A DNA stretch of 64,000 bases from Frankia alni ACN14a (GCF_000058485.1 NC_008278.1:7310962-7374961), one strand, 5' to 3'. Numbered from the stretch's first letter, positions 24,394 through 34,495 are shown. The notes: generated from the sequence alone by a model not told the origin. Made by a program: numbers and translations.

Positions 24394-25143
24394 GTGACCA
24401 TCGTCGCGTCCGGGAGCTGTCTCGAACGGAACGCCTGGATCTGCGGAGATTACGTCGAGACCCGCTCGGACGAGCTGTCCGCGGCGCTGCGCGAGCACGT
24501 CAGCCTCACGCTGAGCGCGGTGGCGATCGGGCTGGTGATCGCGGTGCCGCTGGTCCTGCTCGCCCGGCGCTGGCGGTTCGCCGTCGCCTGGATCAGCGGG
24601 CTGGCGAGCATCCTGTACACGGTGCCGTCGCTGGCGTTCTTCGCGCTGCTGCTGCCCGTCACCGGCCTGTCCACGACCACGGTGCGGATCGGGCTGGTCG
24701 CGTACACGCTGGTCATCCTCTTCCGCGGGCTGCTCGCCGGGCTCGACGCCGTGCCGGCGGACGTGCGCGACGCCGCCCGGGGCATGGGCTACGGCCCGCT
24801 GCGGCTGCTGGTCACCGTGGAGATCCCGCTCGCCCTGCCCTCGATCATGGCCGCGATCCGGGTCGCGACGGTCTCGACGATCGCGCTGGTCACCGTCGGG
24901 GCGACGATCGGCCACGGCGGGCTGGGCGATCTCATCTACGACGGCCTGACCAGCTCGTTCAAGTCGGAGGTGCTGACCGCCTCGGTGCTGTGCGTGGCGC
25001 TGGCGGTCGTCGCCGACCTGCTGCTCGTCGGCCTGCAGTGGTTGCTGACCCCGTGGCGCCATGGCCGCCGGACCCGCGCGGGCCGGGCGGTCGGCCCGCC
25101 GTCCGCCGCGAACCCGCAGCATCCGCAAGGGACCGCCGTATGA
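24394..25143 (+). CDS. Osmoprotectant-type ABC transporter permease (first)
   Basis: Inner-membrane permease of 249 residues. About five membrane segments (LTLSAVAIGLVIAVPLVLLA; LASILYTVPSLAFFALLLPV; GLVAYTLVILFRGLLAGLDA; TVSTIALVTVGATIGHGG; VLCVALAVVADLLLVGL). The EAA-type cytoplasmic loop that contacts the ATPase is VRDAARGMGYGPLRLLVTVEIPLALPSI (residues about 120-147). IGHGGLGDLIYDGL is typical of OpuCB/OpuCD. The GTG at 24394 is the only sensible start. Its stop overlaps the next permease start (ATGA), so the two are coupled. Substrate is probably betaine, choline or a related compound, by family. Confidence 0.9.
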   Translation: MTIVASGSCLERNAWICGDYVETRSDELSAALREHVSLTLSAVAIGLVIAVPLVLLARRWRFAVAWISGLASILYTVPSLAFFALLLPVTGLSTTTVRIGLVAYTLVILFRGLLAGLDAVPADVRDAARGMGYGPLRLLVTVEIPLALPSIMAAIRVATVSTIALVTVGATIGHGGLGDLIYDGLTSSFKSEVLTASVLCVALAVVADLLLVGLQWLLTPWRHGRRTRAGRAVGPPSAANPQHPQGTAV

Positions 25144-25811
25144 GCACCCTCGGCAGCGCGTTCGACTGGCTCACCACCGGCGCGAGCTGGCGCGGCGACG
25201 AGGGCATCGCCCACCGCCTCGGCGAGCACCTGCTGCTCACCGGCGCCTCGGTGGGCATCGCCTGCGCGGTCGCCCTGCCGGTCGGGATCGGCCTGGGCCA
25301 CCTCGGTCGGGGCGGCACGCTGGCCATCAACGTCTCCAACATCGGACGGGCGGTGCCGACGTTCGCCGTGCTCGTCCTGCTGGCGATCGGACCGCTCGGC
25401 ATCGGCGACACGACCACCGTCGTCGCGCTCACCCTCTTCGCGATCGCTCCGCTGGTCACCAACAGCTACGTGGGGATGCAGGAGGTCGACGCGGGGGCGA
25501 AGGAGGCCGCCCGGGGCATGGGCATGTCCGGCGGCCAGCTCCTGCGCCGGGTCGAGCTCCCGCTGGCCCTACCGATGATCATGCTTGGCCTGCGCCTGGC
25601 CGCGGTGCAGGTGGTGGCGACGGCGACGATCGCGGCGCTGATCGGCGGCGGCGGGCTCGGCCGCTTCGTCGTCGACGGCCTGGCCAACAACCGCCGCCCC
25701 GAGGTCGTCGGCGGCGCGATCCTCGTGGCCGTGCTCGCGCTCGGCGTGGACGGCCTCCTGCTCGTCCTGACCCGCGCCGTGTCGACCGCCCGGACTCCCA
25801 GAACCCGCTGA
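25140..25811 (+). CDS. Osmoprotectant-type ABC transporter permease (second)
   Basis: Second membrane permease, 223 residues, paired with the preceding one. The EAA loop is GAKEAARGMGMSGGQLLRRV-ELPLALPM, and IGGGGLGRFVVDGLANNRRP is the OpuCD-like C-terminal signature. Membrane segments include LLLTGASVGIACAVALPVGI, RAVPTFAVLVLLAIG and AILVAVLALGVDGLLLVL. Two non-identical permeases plus one ATPase and one lipoprotein form the standard OpuC-type importer. It starts at ATG 25140 within the ATGA overlap. Confidence 0.92.
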   Translation: MSTLGSAFDWLTTGASWRGDEGIAHRLGEHLLLTGASVGIACAVALPVGIGLGHLGRGGTLAINVSNIGRAVPTFAVLVLLAIGPLGIGDTTTVVALTLFAIAPLVTNSYVGMQEVDAGAKEAARGMGMSGGQLLRRVELPLALPMIMLGLRLAAVQVVATATIAALIGGGGLGRFVVDGLANNRRPEVVGGAILVAVLALGVDGLLLVLTRAVSTARTPRTR

Positions 25812-26144
25812 AGCCCGCTGAGCCCGCTGAGCCCCGCGCAAGGACCTCGATGGGGCAGCGGCGACTCGACCAGGGCACATGTCCGTACGGCACCCCGTAC
25901 AGCTTGGTTGGGCATCTCCTACGCCTCGGTACCGGACTCGAATCGGCTGCGTGACCGATTGTCCACCTTGGCGCTGTTACTTGTGTCTTTTCCGGTTGCG
26001 GAGGCTCCCTGACCCGGAGGAGCGTGTCCCGGACGTCCGGAAGTTGTCGGACCGGGGTGCGAGGGTGGGGACGGTCGGGGGCCACCAGGCACGCGCCCGA
26101 TGATCAGGGAGAGCAGTCGAAGATGAACGGTGGGGTCCTCGAAC
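25812..26144. other. Intergenic region before the binding-protein gene
   Basis: A 333-bp stretch, starting with short cgctgagcccgctgagcccc repeats after the permease stop. An AT-richer part at about 25960-26000 (cttgtgtcttttccggttgc) may carry a promoter, so the lipoprotein gene probably has its own transcription start. No RNA gene or hairpin was identified with confidence. Confidence 0.35.
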
Positions 26145-27215
26145 GTGACTGATGCAACAGCACCGAGCGAGTCGCGGAGCCGACGCGAACCAGGGAGCCG
26201 ACGCGCCCCGTGGGGCCGGCTGCACCGCGGCGCCACAGCCGGTCACCGCCACGGCGGGCGTCCGCGCCGCGTGGTCGCGGGTCTGGCCGCGCTGGTCGCC
26301 CTCGCGCTGACCGCCGCGGCCTGCGGCTCCGACTCGGACGGCGGCAGCAGCGGCGCCGCCGGGGCCAGCGCGACGACCTCGGCCGGGGGCTCGCTCACGG
26401 TCGCCGACGCCGGCTTCACCGAGAGCAAGATCCTTGCGGAGATGTACGCGGCGGTCCTGGAGAAGGCCGGCTACAAGGTCGAGCGGACCTCGGTGCAGCA
26501 GACCGAGCTCGCGCAGTCGTCGCTGGAGAAGGGCACGGTCGACGCGATGCCGCAGTACGTCGCGACCTACGCCGACCTGCTCAACTCCAAGGTCCACGGT
26601 CCGGACGCGGCCTCGGTCTCCTCGCCGGACCTGCAGAAGTCGCTGGCCGCGCTGCGCCCGCTCGCCACCGGGCTCGGCCTGACGGTGCTCGACCCGGCCG
26701 ACGCCGTCGACCAGAACGCCTTCGCCGTCAGCAAGTCGTTCGCCACCCAGCACAACCTCAAGACGCTGTCCGACCTGGGCGCCAGCGGCCAGACGGTGAA
26801 GATCGCCGCCGGCCCCGAGTGCGAGAGCCGGCCGTTCTGCCAGCCCGGCCTGGAGAAGACCTACGGCATCAAGATCAGCGAGATCGTCAAGACCGGGGTC
26901 GACACGCCGCAGACGAAGGCCGCGGTCAAGGACGGCACGGCGCAGCTCGGCCTGGTCCTCACCACCGACGCGACCGTCTCCGACTACGACCTCGTGGTGC
27001 TGACGGACGACAGGAAGCTCCAGAACGCGGACAACCTCGTGCCGATCGTGAACACGAAGTCGCTGACGCCGCAGATCTCGGCGGCGCTGAACAAGCTGGC
27101 ACCGGTACTCACCACCGCCGACCTGGCCGAACTGAACAAGAAGGTCGACGCGCAGCGGGAGAAGCCCGCCGACGTCGCCAAGGAGTACCTCAGGAGCAAG
27201 GGCCTGCTCAGCTAG
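26145..27215 (+). CDS. Osmoprotectant ABC transporter substrate-binding lipoprotein
   Basis: Extracytoplasmic solute-binding lipoprotein of the OpuAC-like family. A long basic n-region is followed by the hydrophobic segment [18 protein letters not shown] with lipobox LTAAAC (Cys near residue 60). The mature domain starts [20 protein letters not shown], matching the glycine betaine/choline-binding fold; [39 protein letters not shown] and [18 protein letters not shown] are family-like. The GTG at 26145 (13 nt after ggtggggt) is chosen; GTG 26130 is an alternative. It completes the importer with the permeases. It lies 160 bp before purL, apparently an unrelated unit. Confidence 0.92.
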   Translation: MTDATAPSESRSRREPGSRRAPWGRLHRGATAGHRHGGRPRRVVAGLAALVALALTAAACGSDSDGGSSGAAGASATTSAGGSLTVADAGFTESKILAEMYAAVLEKAGYKVERTSVQQTELAQSSLEKGTVDAMPQYVATYADLLNSKVHGPDAASVSSPDLQKSLAALRPLATGLGLTVLDPADAVDQNAFAVSKSFATQHNLKTLSDLGASGQTVKIAAGPECESRPFCQPGLEKTYGIKISEIVKTGVDTPQTKAAVKDGTAQLGLVLTTDATVSDYDLVVLTDDRKLQNADNLVPIVNTKSLTPQISAALNKLAPVLTTADLAELNKKVDAQREKPADVAKEYLRSKGLLS

Positions 27216-27375
27216 CCGCACCCCGGTCACCCCACCGCCGCGCCGCCCTTCGCGGGCGCCGGCGCGGTGGTGGGGCGCGCCCGCCGGGTCGCAGTGGCCC
27301 ATGCCACGCCGGGCGCGCGGGGCCGGTGTCCGGGCACAGGGGCCGCGAGCTGGCGGAATCCGCGAGGATGGGGGG

Positions 27376-29688
27376 GTGACCGGCAACCCGACCGCCCCGG
27401 CGGCCACCTCCGAGACCACTGGCAGCGCGACGTCCGGTGCCACCGGCACCGCCGAGCAGCCGTACCGCGAGCTGGGACTCACCGACGACGAGTACGCCCG
27501 GATCGTGGCGACCCTCGGCCGGCGACCCAGCGACGCCGAGCTGGCGATGTACTCGGTGATGTGGAGCGAGCACTGCTCCTACAAGTCCTCCAAGGTCCAT
27601 CTGCGGCAGTTCCGGGACACCCCGGCCACCGACCGGCTGCTCGTCGGCATGGGGGAGAACGCCGGTGTCGTCGACGTCGGCGAGGGCCTGGCCGTCACCT
27701 TCAAGATCGAGTCACACAACCATCCGAGCTTCGTCGAGCCCTACCAGGGGGCGGCGACCGGCGTCGGGGGCATCGTCCGCGACATCCTGACCATGGGGGC
27801 CCGGCCGATCGCGGTGCTCGACCCGCTGCGCTTCGGCGACGCCGACGCGCCCGACACGGCGCGCACGCTGCCCGGGGTCGTCGCCGGCATCGGTGGCTAC
27901 GGCAACTGCCTCGGCCTGCCCACCATCGGCGGCGAGGTCGTGTTCGACCCGACCTACGCCGGCAACCCGCTGGTCAACGCGCTCTGCGTCGGCGTGATGC
28001 CGGTCGGCCGGGTGCAGACCTCGGCGGCCACCGGGGTCGGCAACGCCGTGGTCCTGCTGGGCGCGAAGACCGGCCGGGACGGGATCGGCGGCGTGTCCGT
28101 GCTTGCGTCGGCGACCTTCGACGAGGGCGGCGGCCCGGCCCGGCGGCCGTCGGTGCAGGTCGGCGACCCGTTCACGGAAAAGATCCTGATCGAGTCCTGC
28201 CTGGAGCTGTTCGACCGCGGGCTCGTCACCGGCATCCAGGACCTCGGCGGCGCCGGGCTGACCTGTGCGCTGACGGAGACGACGGCGGCGGGCCTGGCCA
28301 CCGGCCAACCCGGCGGCATGGACGTCGATCTGGACCTGGTGCCGCTGCGCGAGCCGTCGATGGCCGCCCACGAGGTGCTCGCCAGCGAGTCCCAGGAGCG
28401 GATGCTCGCGATCGTCACGCCCGAGGCGCTGCCCGAGGTCCTCGCCCTCGCCGAGCGCTGGGGGGTGCTGGCGACCAGGATCGGCACGGTCACCGACACC
28501 GGTCGGCTGATCGTGCGCTGGCACGGCGAGGTCGTCGTCGACGTGCCACCCGGCTCGCTCGCCGACGAGGGCCCCGTCTACGAGCGCCCCCTACGCCGCC
28601 CCGCCGACCTCGACCTGGTCCGGGCGGACGCTCCGACGGCGGCCCGACTCGCCCGGCCGACCACGGCGGCGGAACTTCGCGAGACCCTGCTGCGGATGAT
28701 CGCCTCCCCCAACCTGTGCTCCCGGGCCTGGGTGACCGACCAGTACGACCGGTACGTGCAGGCCGCCACGGTCCTCGCCCAACCGGAGGACGCCGGGGTG
28801 CTGCGACTGTCCGAGTCGACCGGGCTCGGCATCGCACTGGCCACCGACGGCAACGGGCGCTACGCCCGGCTCGACCCGTTCACCGGCGCGCAGCTCGCCC
28901 TCGCCGAGGCATGCCGCAACGTCAGCGCCGCCGGGTCGGTGCCGATCGCCGTGACGAACTGCCTGAACTTCGGCTCCCCCGAGGATCCCGAGGTGATGTG
29001 GCAGTTCGCGCAGGCGTGCGCGGGCCTCGCCGAGGGCTGCCGGCGCCTCGGCCTGCCGGTCACCGGCGGCAACGTCTCGTTCTACAACCAGACGGGCGCC
29101 GCGCCGATCCACCCGACGCCGGTGATCGGGGTGCTGGGCCTGTTCGACGACGTCGCCCGGCGCACCCCGATCGGGTTCACCGACGAGGGGGACGCGCTGA
29201 TCCTGCTCGGCGAGACCGCCGACGAGTTCGGCGGGTCCGAGTGGGCCTGGGTGACGCACCGCCACCTCGGCGGGCAGCCGCCGGCGGTCGACTTCGCCCG
29301 GGAGAAGCTGCTCGGGGAGGTCCTCGTCGCCGGTTCCCGCGACGGCATGCTCACCGCCGCCCACGACCTGTCCGAGGGCGGACTCGCGCAGGCCCTCGTC
29401 GAGTCGTGCCTGCGCGGTGGCCGCGGCGCACGGATCGTGCTGGGTGCCGACGCCGACCCGTTCGTCGAGCTGTTCAGCGAGTCGGCCGGGCGCGCCGTCG
29501 TCGCCGTGCCGCGCTCGGAGGAGCTGCGCTTCACGGACATGTGCACGGTGCGCGGCCTGCCCTGGCGGCGCATCGGCGTGGTCGACGGCGACACGCTCGA
29601 CGTGCAGGACGTGCTGCGCGTCGGCCTCGACGAGCTGCGGGACGCCCACGAGGGCACCCTGCCCGCCCTGTTCGGCCGCACCGCCTAG
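27376..29688 (+). CDS. purL: Phosphoribosylformylglycinamidine synthase subunit PurL
   Basis: ATP-dependent synthetase subunit of FGAM synthase, working with PurQ and PurS. 770 residues, the size of the small bacterial PurL. Motifs: [15 protein letters not shown] with the conserved His, [52 protein letters not shown] and [18 protein letters not shown]. The GTG at 27376 is preceded by a ggggggg ribosome site. The first 30 residues ([17 protein letters not shown]) are a low-complexity linker not in most homologues. Its stop lies 7 bp from the stop of the convergent DUF3027 gene, with no hairpin between. Confidence 0.96.
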   Translation: MTGNPTAPAATSETTGSATSGATGTAEQPYRELGLTDDEYARIVATLGRRPSDAELAMYSVMWSEHCSYKSSKVHLRQFRDTPATDRLLVGMGENAGVVDVGEGLAVTFKIESHNHPSFVEPYQGAATGVGGIVRDILTMGARPIAVLDPLRFGDADAPDTARTLPGVVAGIGGYGNCLGLPTIGGEVVFDPTYAGNPLVNALCVGVMPVGRVQTSAATGVGNAVVLLGAKTGRDGIGGVSVLASATFDEGGGPARRPSVQVGDPFTEKILIESCLELFDRGLVTGIQDLGGAGLTCALTETTAAGLATGQPGGMDVDLDLVPLREPSMAAHEVLASESQERMLAIVTPEALPEVLALAERWGVLATRIGTVTDTGRLIVRWHGEVVVDVPPGSLADEGPVYERPLRRPADLDLVRADAPTAARLARPTTAAELRETLLRMIASPNLCSRAWVTDQYDRYVQAATVLAQPEDAGVLRLSESTGLGIALATDGNGRYARLDPFTGAQLALAEACRNVSAAGSVPIAVTNCLNFGSPEDPEVMWQFAQACAGLAEGCRRLGLPVTGGNVSFYNQTGAAPIHPTPVIGVLGLFDDVARRTPIGFTDEGDALILLGETADEFGGSEWAWVTHRHLGGQPPAVDFAREKLLGEVLVAGSRDGMLTAAHDLSEGGLAQALVESCLRGGRGARIVLGADADPFVELFSESAGRAVVAVPRSEELRFTDMCTVRGLPWRRIGVVDGDTLDVQDVLRVGLDELRDAHEGTLPALFGRTA

Positions 29689-29695
29689 CAGGCGG

Positions 29696-30892
29696 TCAGG
29701 AGTGGCCGTAGGGCTCGGGGTCGGCGCCGTCCTCGGCCAGCTCCCCCGGCTCGGCGTCCGCCACCGAGCCGGGGCTGTGGGCGGCGACGCCGATCAGCTC
29801 GACGTCCGTCGGCTCCAGGTCGGAGGGGTCCTCGTCGAAGACGATCGGTTCCGGATGCGCCGACGGCGCCACCAGCGCCTCGGAGTGCGCCCCGCAGCCG
29901 TGATCGATGGCGGTGACCCGACCGTCGTCGGGGGCCAGCTCGTTGGCGCAGGCGCCGAACATGCGGCCGAGCGCGCCCGCGAGACGGACATGGAAGCCGC
30001 AGGTCAGGCACGAGGCCGGGGCGACCTTGGCGATCGAGGCGTCCGGCCCGGCGTCGCCGGCGTACCAGCGCTCGACCGCCTCCTCCCGACCGGTGACGGA
30101 CAGCACCCGGGCTCGGCCCAGACCGAGCTCGAAGTAGTCGTCGGTGTCGAGGAGCTCCTCGACGTCCTCGACGCGCAGCGCGAGCCGGGGATCGTCGATC
30201 GCCGTGGGCAGCAGGTCGCCGACCCCGACATCGCCCGGCCGCAGCCGCTCCGACCACGGCACCCACGCCGGGGCGAGCAGCGCGCCCTCGCCCGGCATCA
30301 GCACCACGTCGTCGACCGTGACCTTGCGCACCCGCGAGGCCCGGGTGACGACGACCGTCCACGCCCAGCCCGGGTAGGCGGGCGAGGTGCAGGCAAAGCG
30401 GTGCAGCACGATCCGGTCCCCCTCGGCCTCGATGCCGAGATGCTCGCCGACCTCGTCCTCGGCACCCGCCTGCTCGACCGCGGCCGCGCGGGCCACGTCC
30501 ACGGCGGCCGCGCACACCGCGTCCACCGCCGGCTCCCGCGACGTGCGGGCCACCCGGGACCGGGCGGTCGCGACCGCCGCCGGGTCGGCGACCGCCTCGG
30601 TGGCGATGCTCACGTCGGGCGGCGGCGCCGCGGTGGTGGGGGCTGACGACGCCCGGGGTCGCGTCCGCCGCGGCGGCGCGTCGGCGTCCGTCGCCGGAGC
30701 CGTTGTCACCGTTGTCACGTCTGGGACCTCCGCGCTGCCCTGGGCCGTTGCACCCGCCATGTGTTCCGCGTGTTCCGCGCCGGCCGCCTGCGCAGCGTCC
30801 GGCACCGAATCCGCACCGAGGGTAACGGATGGATCCGGCGGCTCGGTCGTGGCGGAACGGACCTCGGGAGCATCCACGCAACGTATTCTCAC
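29696..30892 (-). CDS. DUF3027 family protein
   Basis: Conserved actinobacterial protein of unknown function (as Mycobacterium Rv0883c). Conserved blocks are LHRFACTSPAYPGWAWTVVV, MPGEGALLAPAWVPWSERLR-PGDVGVGDLLP, ARVLSVTGREEAVERWY and a Cys-containing segment KVAPASCLTCGFHVRLAGAL-GRMFGACANELAPDDG followed by VTAIDHGCGAHSE. The paired cysteines suggest a metal site. The start is uncertain: GTG 30892 (VRIRCVDAPE) is chosen; an ATG at 30956-30958 overlaps the MFS start codon in a shared CATG, and an ATG at 30760 is also possible. The N-terminal ~100 residues are Ala/Thr/Pro-rich and disordered. Confidence 0.82.
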   Translation of the reverse strand: MRIRCVDAPEVRSATTEPPDPSVTLGADSVPDAAQAAGAEHAEHMAGATAQGSAEVPDVTTVTTAPATDADAPPRRTRPRASSAPTTAAPPPDVSIATEAVADPAAVATARSRVARTSREPAVDAVCAAAVDVARAAAVEQAGAEDEVGEHLGIEAEGDRIVLHRFACTSPAYPGWAWTVVVTRASRVRKVTVDDVVLMPGEGALLAPAWVPWSERLRPGDVGVGDLLPTAIDDPRLALRVEDVEELLDTDDYFELGLGRARVLSVTGREEAVERWYAGDAGPDASIAKVAPASCLTCGFHVRLAGALGRMFGACANELAPDDGRVTAIDHGCGAHSEALVAPSAHPEPIVFDEDPSDLEPTDVELIGVAAHSPGSVADAEPGELAEDGADPEPYGHS

Positions 30893-30956
30893 CCACGGAC
30901 ACTCGCACCGCCCGACGTGGTCGTAGGAGCGCAGGCCAGGGACGAGGACACTCGGC

Positions 30957-32573
30957 ATGGTGAACCTGGGCAGCACGGTCTCGAACAACCTGCGAAGGTT
31001 GCGGTCGAGCGTGCGCGGGGACGGTGCCGACCGGACCGGACTGTCCGCCCTCACCGAACTGTCCTTCGTCAACGCCGCCGGCGACGCGCTGGTGACGGTC
31101 GCACTGGCCGGGTCGCTGTTCTTCTCCGTGCCCTCGGGGGAGGCCCGGTCGAAGGTCGCCCTCTACCTGCTCATCACCATGGTGCCCTTCGCCCTGCTGG
31201 CACCGGTCATCGGGCCGCTGCTCGACCGGGTCGCGCACGGCCGGCGCACGGCGCTCGCCGCCATCTGCCTGGGCCGAGGCCTGCTGGCCTGGCAACTTGC
31301 CGGGGCCCTGCACGGGCTGGCCGTCTACCCGCTCGCCCTCGGCCTGCTCGTGCTCTCCCGCGGCTTCGGGGTGGCGCGCAGCGCGGTCATCCCCCGGGTC
31401 GCCCCGGCCGAGCTCACCCTCGTCAAGGTCAACTCGCGGATCTCGCTGGTCAACATCGTCGCCGGCGCCATCGTGGCGCCGGTCGGGCTGGGCATCGCGC
31501 ACGTCCCGTTCGTCGGCTATCCGTGGGTGCTGCGGCTCTGCGCGATCGTCTACATGGCCGGCGTCCTGCTGGCCTTCAACCTGCCCAGGCACGTCGACTC
31601 GGCGGCCGGCGAGCTGCCGCTGCGCGCCCCGGTCGCGCCCGGCGGCCGGCGCGGGCTCGGGGCGCGGCTGCGGGCGTTCCTCGGCGCGCTGCCGGTGGCT
31701 CTGCGCGCCACCGCGGTCCTGCGCGGTCTGGTCGGCTTTCTCACCTTCTATCTTGCCTTCCTGCTGCGGACCAACGGCGGCAACAACCTGTGGCTGGGCG
31801 GCCTGGCCGTGGCCGCGGGCGTCGGCAGCGGGCTCGGCGTGTTCATCGGTGGCCGGCTCGGCCGGCGACGCCCCGAGGGCATCCTGATGCTCGCCCTGGT
31901 GCTGGCGGCCGGCGGTTGTCTCGGGGCCGCCATCACCTACACCAGATTCACCTCGCTCGTCGCGGCGCTGCTGGCCACGATGGCCGGCTCGATGGGCAAG
32001 CTGGCGCTCGACGCCGTCGTCCAGCGCGACATCCCGGAGGCGACCCGCAACTCCGCGTTCGCCCGCTCCGAGACCGCGCTCCAGCTGACCTGGGTCGCCG
32101 GTGGCGCCCTCGGGCTCATCGAGATGCCTGGGACGGTCGGCTTCGCGGTGGCCGCCGCCGTCGTGTGCGCCACGCTGTTCGTCCAGGCCGGCGCGCTGCG
32201 CCGCTCGCGCCTGGCGGCCCGTGACCGGCTGGCGGGCGCCGAGCTCCCGCCGCCGGGCAGCGCCGTTCCCGCCGGTGATCCCCTCGACGCCGTGCCGGCT
32301 CCCGCCGGTGAGCCCCGCGTGGGGCCGCCCGGGCCGGCGTACCCGGTCCACCCGGACCAGACGGCATACCCGGGCCAGACGGCATACCCGGATCAGACGG
32401 CATACCCGGACCAGACGGCATACCCGGGCGCGGCGGCGATGGTGTCCGCGCCGGCGCCGCCCGGCGATCCCTGGTGGGAGACGCCGGCGCCCATCCCGCC
32501 CACGCTGGAGGACCCCACCCGCCCGGACGCGCCGCGGCAGCGCCGGGGACTGGGTCGCCGGCGGCGCGCCTGA
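30957..32573 (+). CDS. MFS transporter
   Basis: Major facilitator superfamily transporter, 538 residues, with about 12 hydrophobic segments between residues 35 and 425. The motif-A-like loop after TM2 is PVIGPLLDRVAHGRRTALA. Homologues beside DUF3027 are seen in Mycobacterium (the Rv0876c region). Substrate unknown. The start is ATG 30957 with gagg 10-13 nt upstream. The C-terminal ~115 residues are cytoplasmic, Pro-rich, with five (H/Y)PDQTAYPGQ-type units encoded by an 18-bp tandem repeat (about 32342-32427). Confidence 0.88.
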   Translation: MVNLGSTVSNNLRRLRSSVRGDGADRTGLSALTELSFVNAAGDALVTVALAGSLFFSVPSGEARSKVALYLLITMVPFALLAPVIGPLLDRVAHGRRTALAAICLGRGLLAWQLAGALHGLAVYPLALGLLVLSRGFGVARSAVIPRVAPAELTLVKVNSRISLVNIVAGAIVAPVGLGIAHVPFVGYPWVLRLCAIVYMAGVLLAFNLPRHVDSAAGELPLRAPVAPGGRRGLGARLRAFLGALPVALRATAVLRGLVGFLTFYLAFLLRTNGGNNLWLGGLAVAAGVGSGLGVFIGGRLGRRRPEGILMLALVLAAGGCLGAAITYTRFTSLVAALLATMAGSMGKLALDAVVQRDIPEATRNSAFARSETALQLTWVAGGALGLIEMPGTVGFAVAAAVVCATLFVQAGALRRSRLAARDRLAGAELPPPGSAVPAGDPLDAVPAPAGEPRVGPPGPAYPVHPDQTAYPGQTAYPDQTAYPDQTAYPGAAAMVSAPAPPGDPWWETPAPIPPTLEDPTRPDAPRQRRGLGRRRRA

Positions 32574-32720
32574 CTCACCCGGCCTGACCGGTCTGTCCGA
32601 CGGCAGGGCCCAGCCCGCATCCGCCGGCGGGAGGTGACTCCGCTCACGACGGTGGCCCCGCGCCACTCGCGGACGCCTCGACCTGGGACGCCACGACTGC
32701 GGCGGCGATAACCTCCGAGC

Positions 32721-33179
32721 GTGCGCACGTCAACGCGGTCCCGTCGCCGGCCGTTCCCACGGCCCGCCGCGCCCACCGCCGCCGTCGCCGTGGCCGTCGC
32801 GGTCGGTCTCGGGGTGGCCGGCTGCGACCGTCCGACACCGCTGGTGACGATGGAGTCGGGCGGCGACTTCGTGCAGACGAACGCGGCCCAGTACCTGCGG
32901 GACGGTGCCCTCATCCAGCAGACGGTCTCCCCGCCGCACCTGCACGCCCGGCCCGGGGGCAGCCTCAACATCGACGTCCCGACCTCGGTGGCCGATCGCG
33001 GCTACTTCCTCTCGGTCAACAACCAGCGGCTCACCGAGACGATCAACGACACCCACTACCGCTACCTGCTCCCGAACGTGCAGGCGACGGTGAACCTCGT
33101 GGTCTTCGCCGCGCCCACCGGCCCGAAGTCGACCACGGCCTCGGGGAGCTGGCCGTTCGTGGTCTCGATCAAGCTCTGA
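32721..33179 (+). CDS. DUF2771-like lipoprotein
   Basis: Small lipoprotein of 152 residues. An Arg-rich n-region, hydrophobic AAVAVAVAVGLGVAGC and lipobox LGVAGC place Cys35 at the lipidation site. The exported part (SLNIDVPTSVADRGYFLSVN, ...HYRYLLPNVQATVNLVVF, GSWPFVVSIKL) resembles the actinobacterial DUF2771 beta-sandwich family. The start is GTG 32721. It follows the MFS gene in the same direction after 147 bp. Function unknown. Confidence 0.75.
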   Translation: MRTSTRSRRRPFPRPAAPTAAVAVAVAVGLGVAGCDRPTPLVTMESGGDFVQTNAAQYLRDGALIQQTVSPPHLHARPGGSLNIDVPTSVADRGYFLSVNNQRLTETINDTHYRYLLPNVQATVNLVVFAAPTGPKSTTASGSWPFVVSIKL

Positions 33180-33342
33180 CCCGCATTCCGCCGCGCCGCC
33201 CACCCGTGACGGCGGCCCGACCGGCGACCATACGGGCCGGATCGGGGGACATACCGTCCGGGTACCCCCGTTGCCACCGCCCGGCCCCCCGGCATGCGCG
33301 CAGCGTGCCCCTGGTCGCCATCAGGGCCACGCAGCGTCGACC

Positions 33343-33381
33343 GTGGTGCTAAGGTCCGGCAACAAGTCCGATTTGCACCAC
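33343..33381 (+). promoter_or_regulatory. Inverted repeat upstream of mqnB
   Basis: GTGGTGC (33343-33349) and GCACCAC (33375-33381) are perfect complements around a 25-nt loop that contains taaggt. They lie about 70 bp before the mqnB start in AT-richer sequence. A possible promoter/operator. Confidence 0.3.
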
Positions 33382-33449
33382 ATCGAAAATCCCGTGCCGT
33401 TACATCGCCGTCCGGCCCGGTGGCATTCGAGTAGATCGACCGACAGCGC

Positions 33450-34475
33450 ATGACGGCAGACGAGGACATTCCAGATCATGATCCGGACCTGGTCGTGAGC
33501 CGCACCCTGATCGTCACCGCGGTGACAGCCGAGGCCGACGCGGTGTGCGCAGGGCTGATGGGTAGCTGGTCGCGTGGCCGGACGAGGTTGCCGGCCGGCC
33601 CGGGCAACCTGGTGTCCCCGGACTGGGACCGCCAGTTGCTCACCACGTCGACGTTGGGCCCCTACGTCGGGCGCAGGCGTGGCCCGGTCACGGTCCTCGC
33701 CGCGGGCACCGGCGGCCCGGCCGCGGCCGCCGGCACCGCGACGGCCCTGGCGGTCGCGAGCGCCGCCGGGCAGCCGTTCGATCTCGTGGTGACCATGGGC
33801 GTGGCGGGCGGGTTCCGCGGCTGGGCGGAGCTCGGCGACATCGTCGTCGCCGAGCGGATGGTCGCCGCGGATCTCGGCGCCGAGTCCGGCCTCGACGAGG
33901 AGCCCCCGCCGGCACCGGCCGGCCGGATCAGCGAGATGGACCGCAACCTCGGCTTCCACGCGGCCGGCGCGCCGGCCCGCCGGGGCCCCGATGGACGCGG
34001 CCCGACCGGCGGCGGGGTGTTCCTCACCCTGGACGACCTGGGACTCGGCTCGTCCACCGTGCGCCCCGAGCCGGAGCTGGTGTCGCGGCTGCACACCGTG
34101 CTCGACGCCACCGGCCGGCGGATCGTCACGGGTACCGTGGTCAGCGTGTCGACCGTGACGGGCACGGAGCGCCGGGCCAGCGCCCTCACCGAGCGGCTGG
34201 ACCCGGTGGCCGAGGCGATGGAGGGCTACGCCGTGGCCCTGGCCGCGCGGTCCTTCGGCGTCCCCGCCGCGGAGATCCGTGCCGTGAGCAACCCGGTCGG
34301 CCGTCGTGACCGTGCCGCCTGGAACCTGCCGGCCGCGCTGGCCAGCCTGCGCACGGCCGCGGCGGCGCTGGTCGCGCACCCCGAGGGCCTGGTCGCGGCC
34401 GAGGCGTTGCCCGCCGCCGGCGGGACGGCCCCGGCGGGCTCGGGCCCCCAGCACGGCAGCAACGGCGCGCGCTGA
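33450..34475 (+). CDS. mqnB: Futalosine hydrolase
   Basis: Releases hypoxanthine from futalosine (or adenine from aminofutalosine) in the futalosine route to menaquinone. The MTAN-like nucleosidase fold shows LIVTAVTAEADAVCAGL at the N-terminus, VTVLAAGTGGPAAAAGTATA, FDLVVTMGVAGGFRG, and the catalytic-site EAMEGYAVALAARSFGVP with the conserved Glu/Met-Glu pair. At 341 residues it is longer than usual (about 220-250). The excess is an insert at residues ~150-190 (EEPPPAPAGRISEMDR...) and a Gly/Ala-rich tail. ATG 33450 is used; GTG 33495 is an alternative. mqnD follows 20 bp downstream, confirming the pathway. Confidence 0.92.
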   Translation: MTADEDIPDHDPDLVVSRTLIVTAVTAEADAVCAGLMGSWSRGRTRLPAGPGNLVSPDWDRQLLTTSTLGPYVGRRRGPVTVLAAGTGGPAAAAGTATALAVASAAGQPFDLVVTMGVAGGFRGWAELGDIVVAERMVAADLGAESGLDEEPPPAPAGRISEMDRNLGFHAAGAPARRGPDGRGPTGGGVFLTLDDLGLGSSTVRPEPELVSRLHTVLDATGRRIVTGTVVSVSTVTGTERRASALTERLDPVAEAMEGYAVALAARSFGVPAAEIRAVSNPVGRRDRAAWNLPAALASLRTAAAALVAHPEGLVAAEALPAAGGTAPAGSGPQHGSNGAR

Positions 34476-34495
34476 GACGAGCGGGAGGACAGCGG

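Noticed and set aside
27267-29711. 814-codon frame overlapping purL in another phase
   Set aside because: Arg-rich shadow of purL, whose motifs are in the other frame.
30956-30959. Overlapping CATG start codons of DUF3027 and the MFS gene
   Set aside because: ATG 30958 for DUF3027 lacks a ribosome site and would put non-conserved sequence at the N-terminus; a downstream GTG is likelier.
29685-32666. Open minus-strand frame of 993 codons covering DUF3027 and the MFS gene
   Set aside because: Product is Arg/Gly/His-rich without family motifs; it is a GC-bias artefact opposite the recognised MFS gene.
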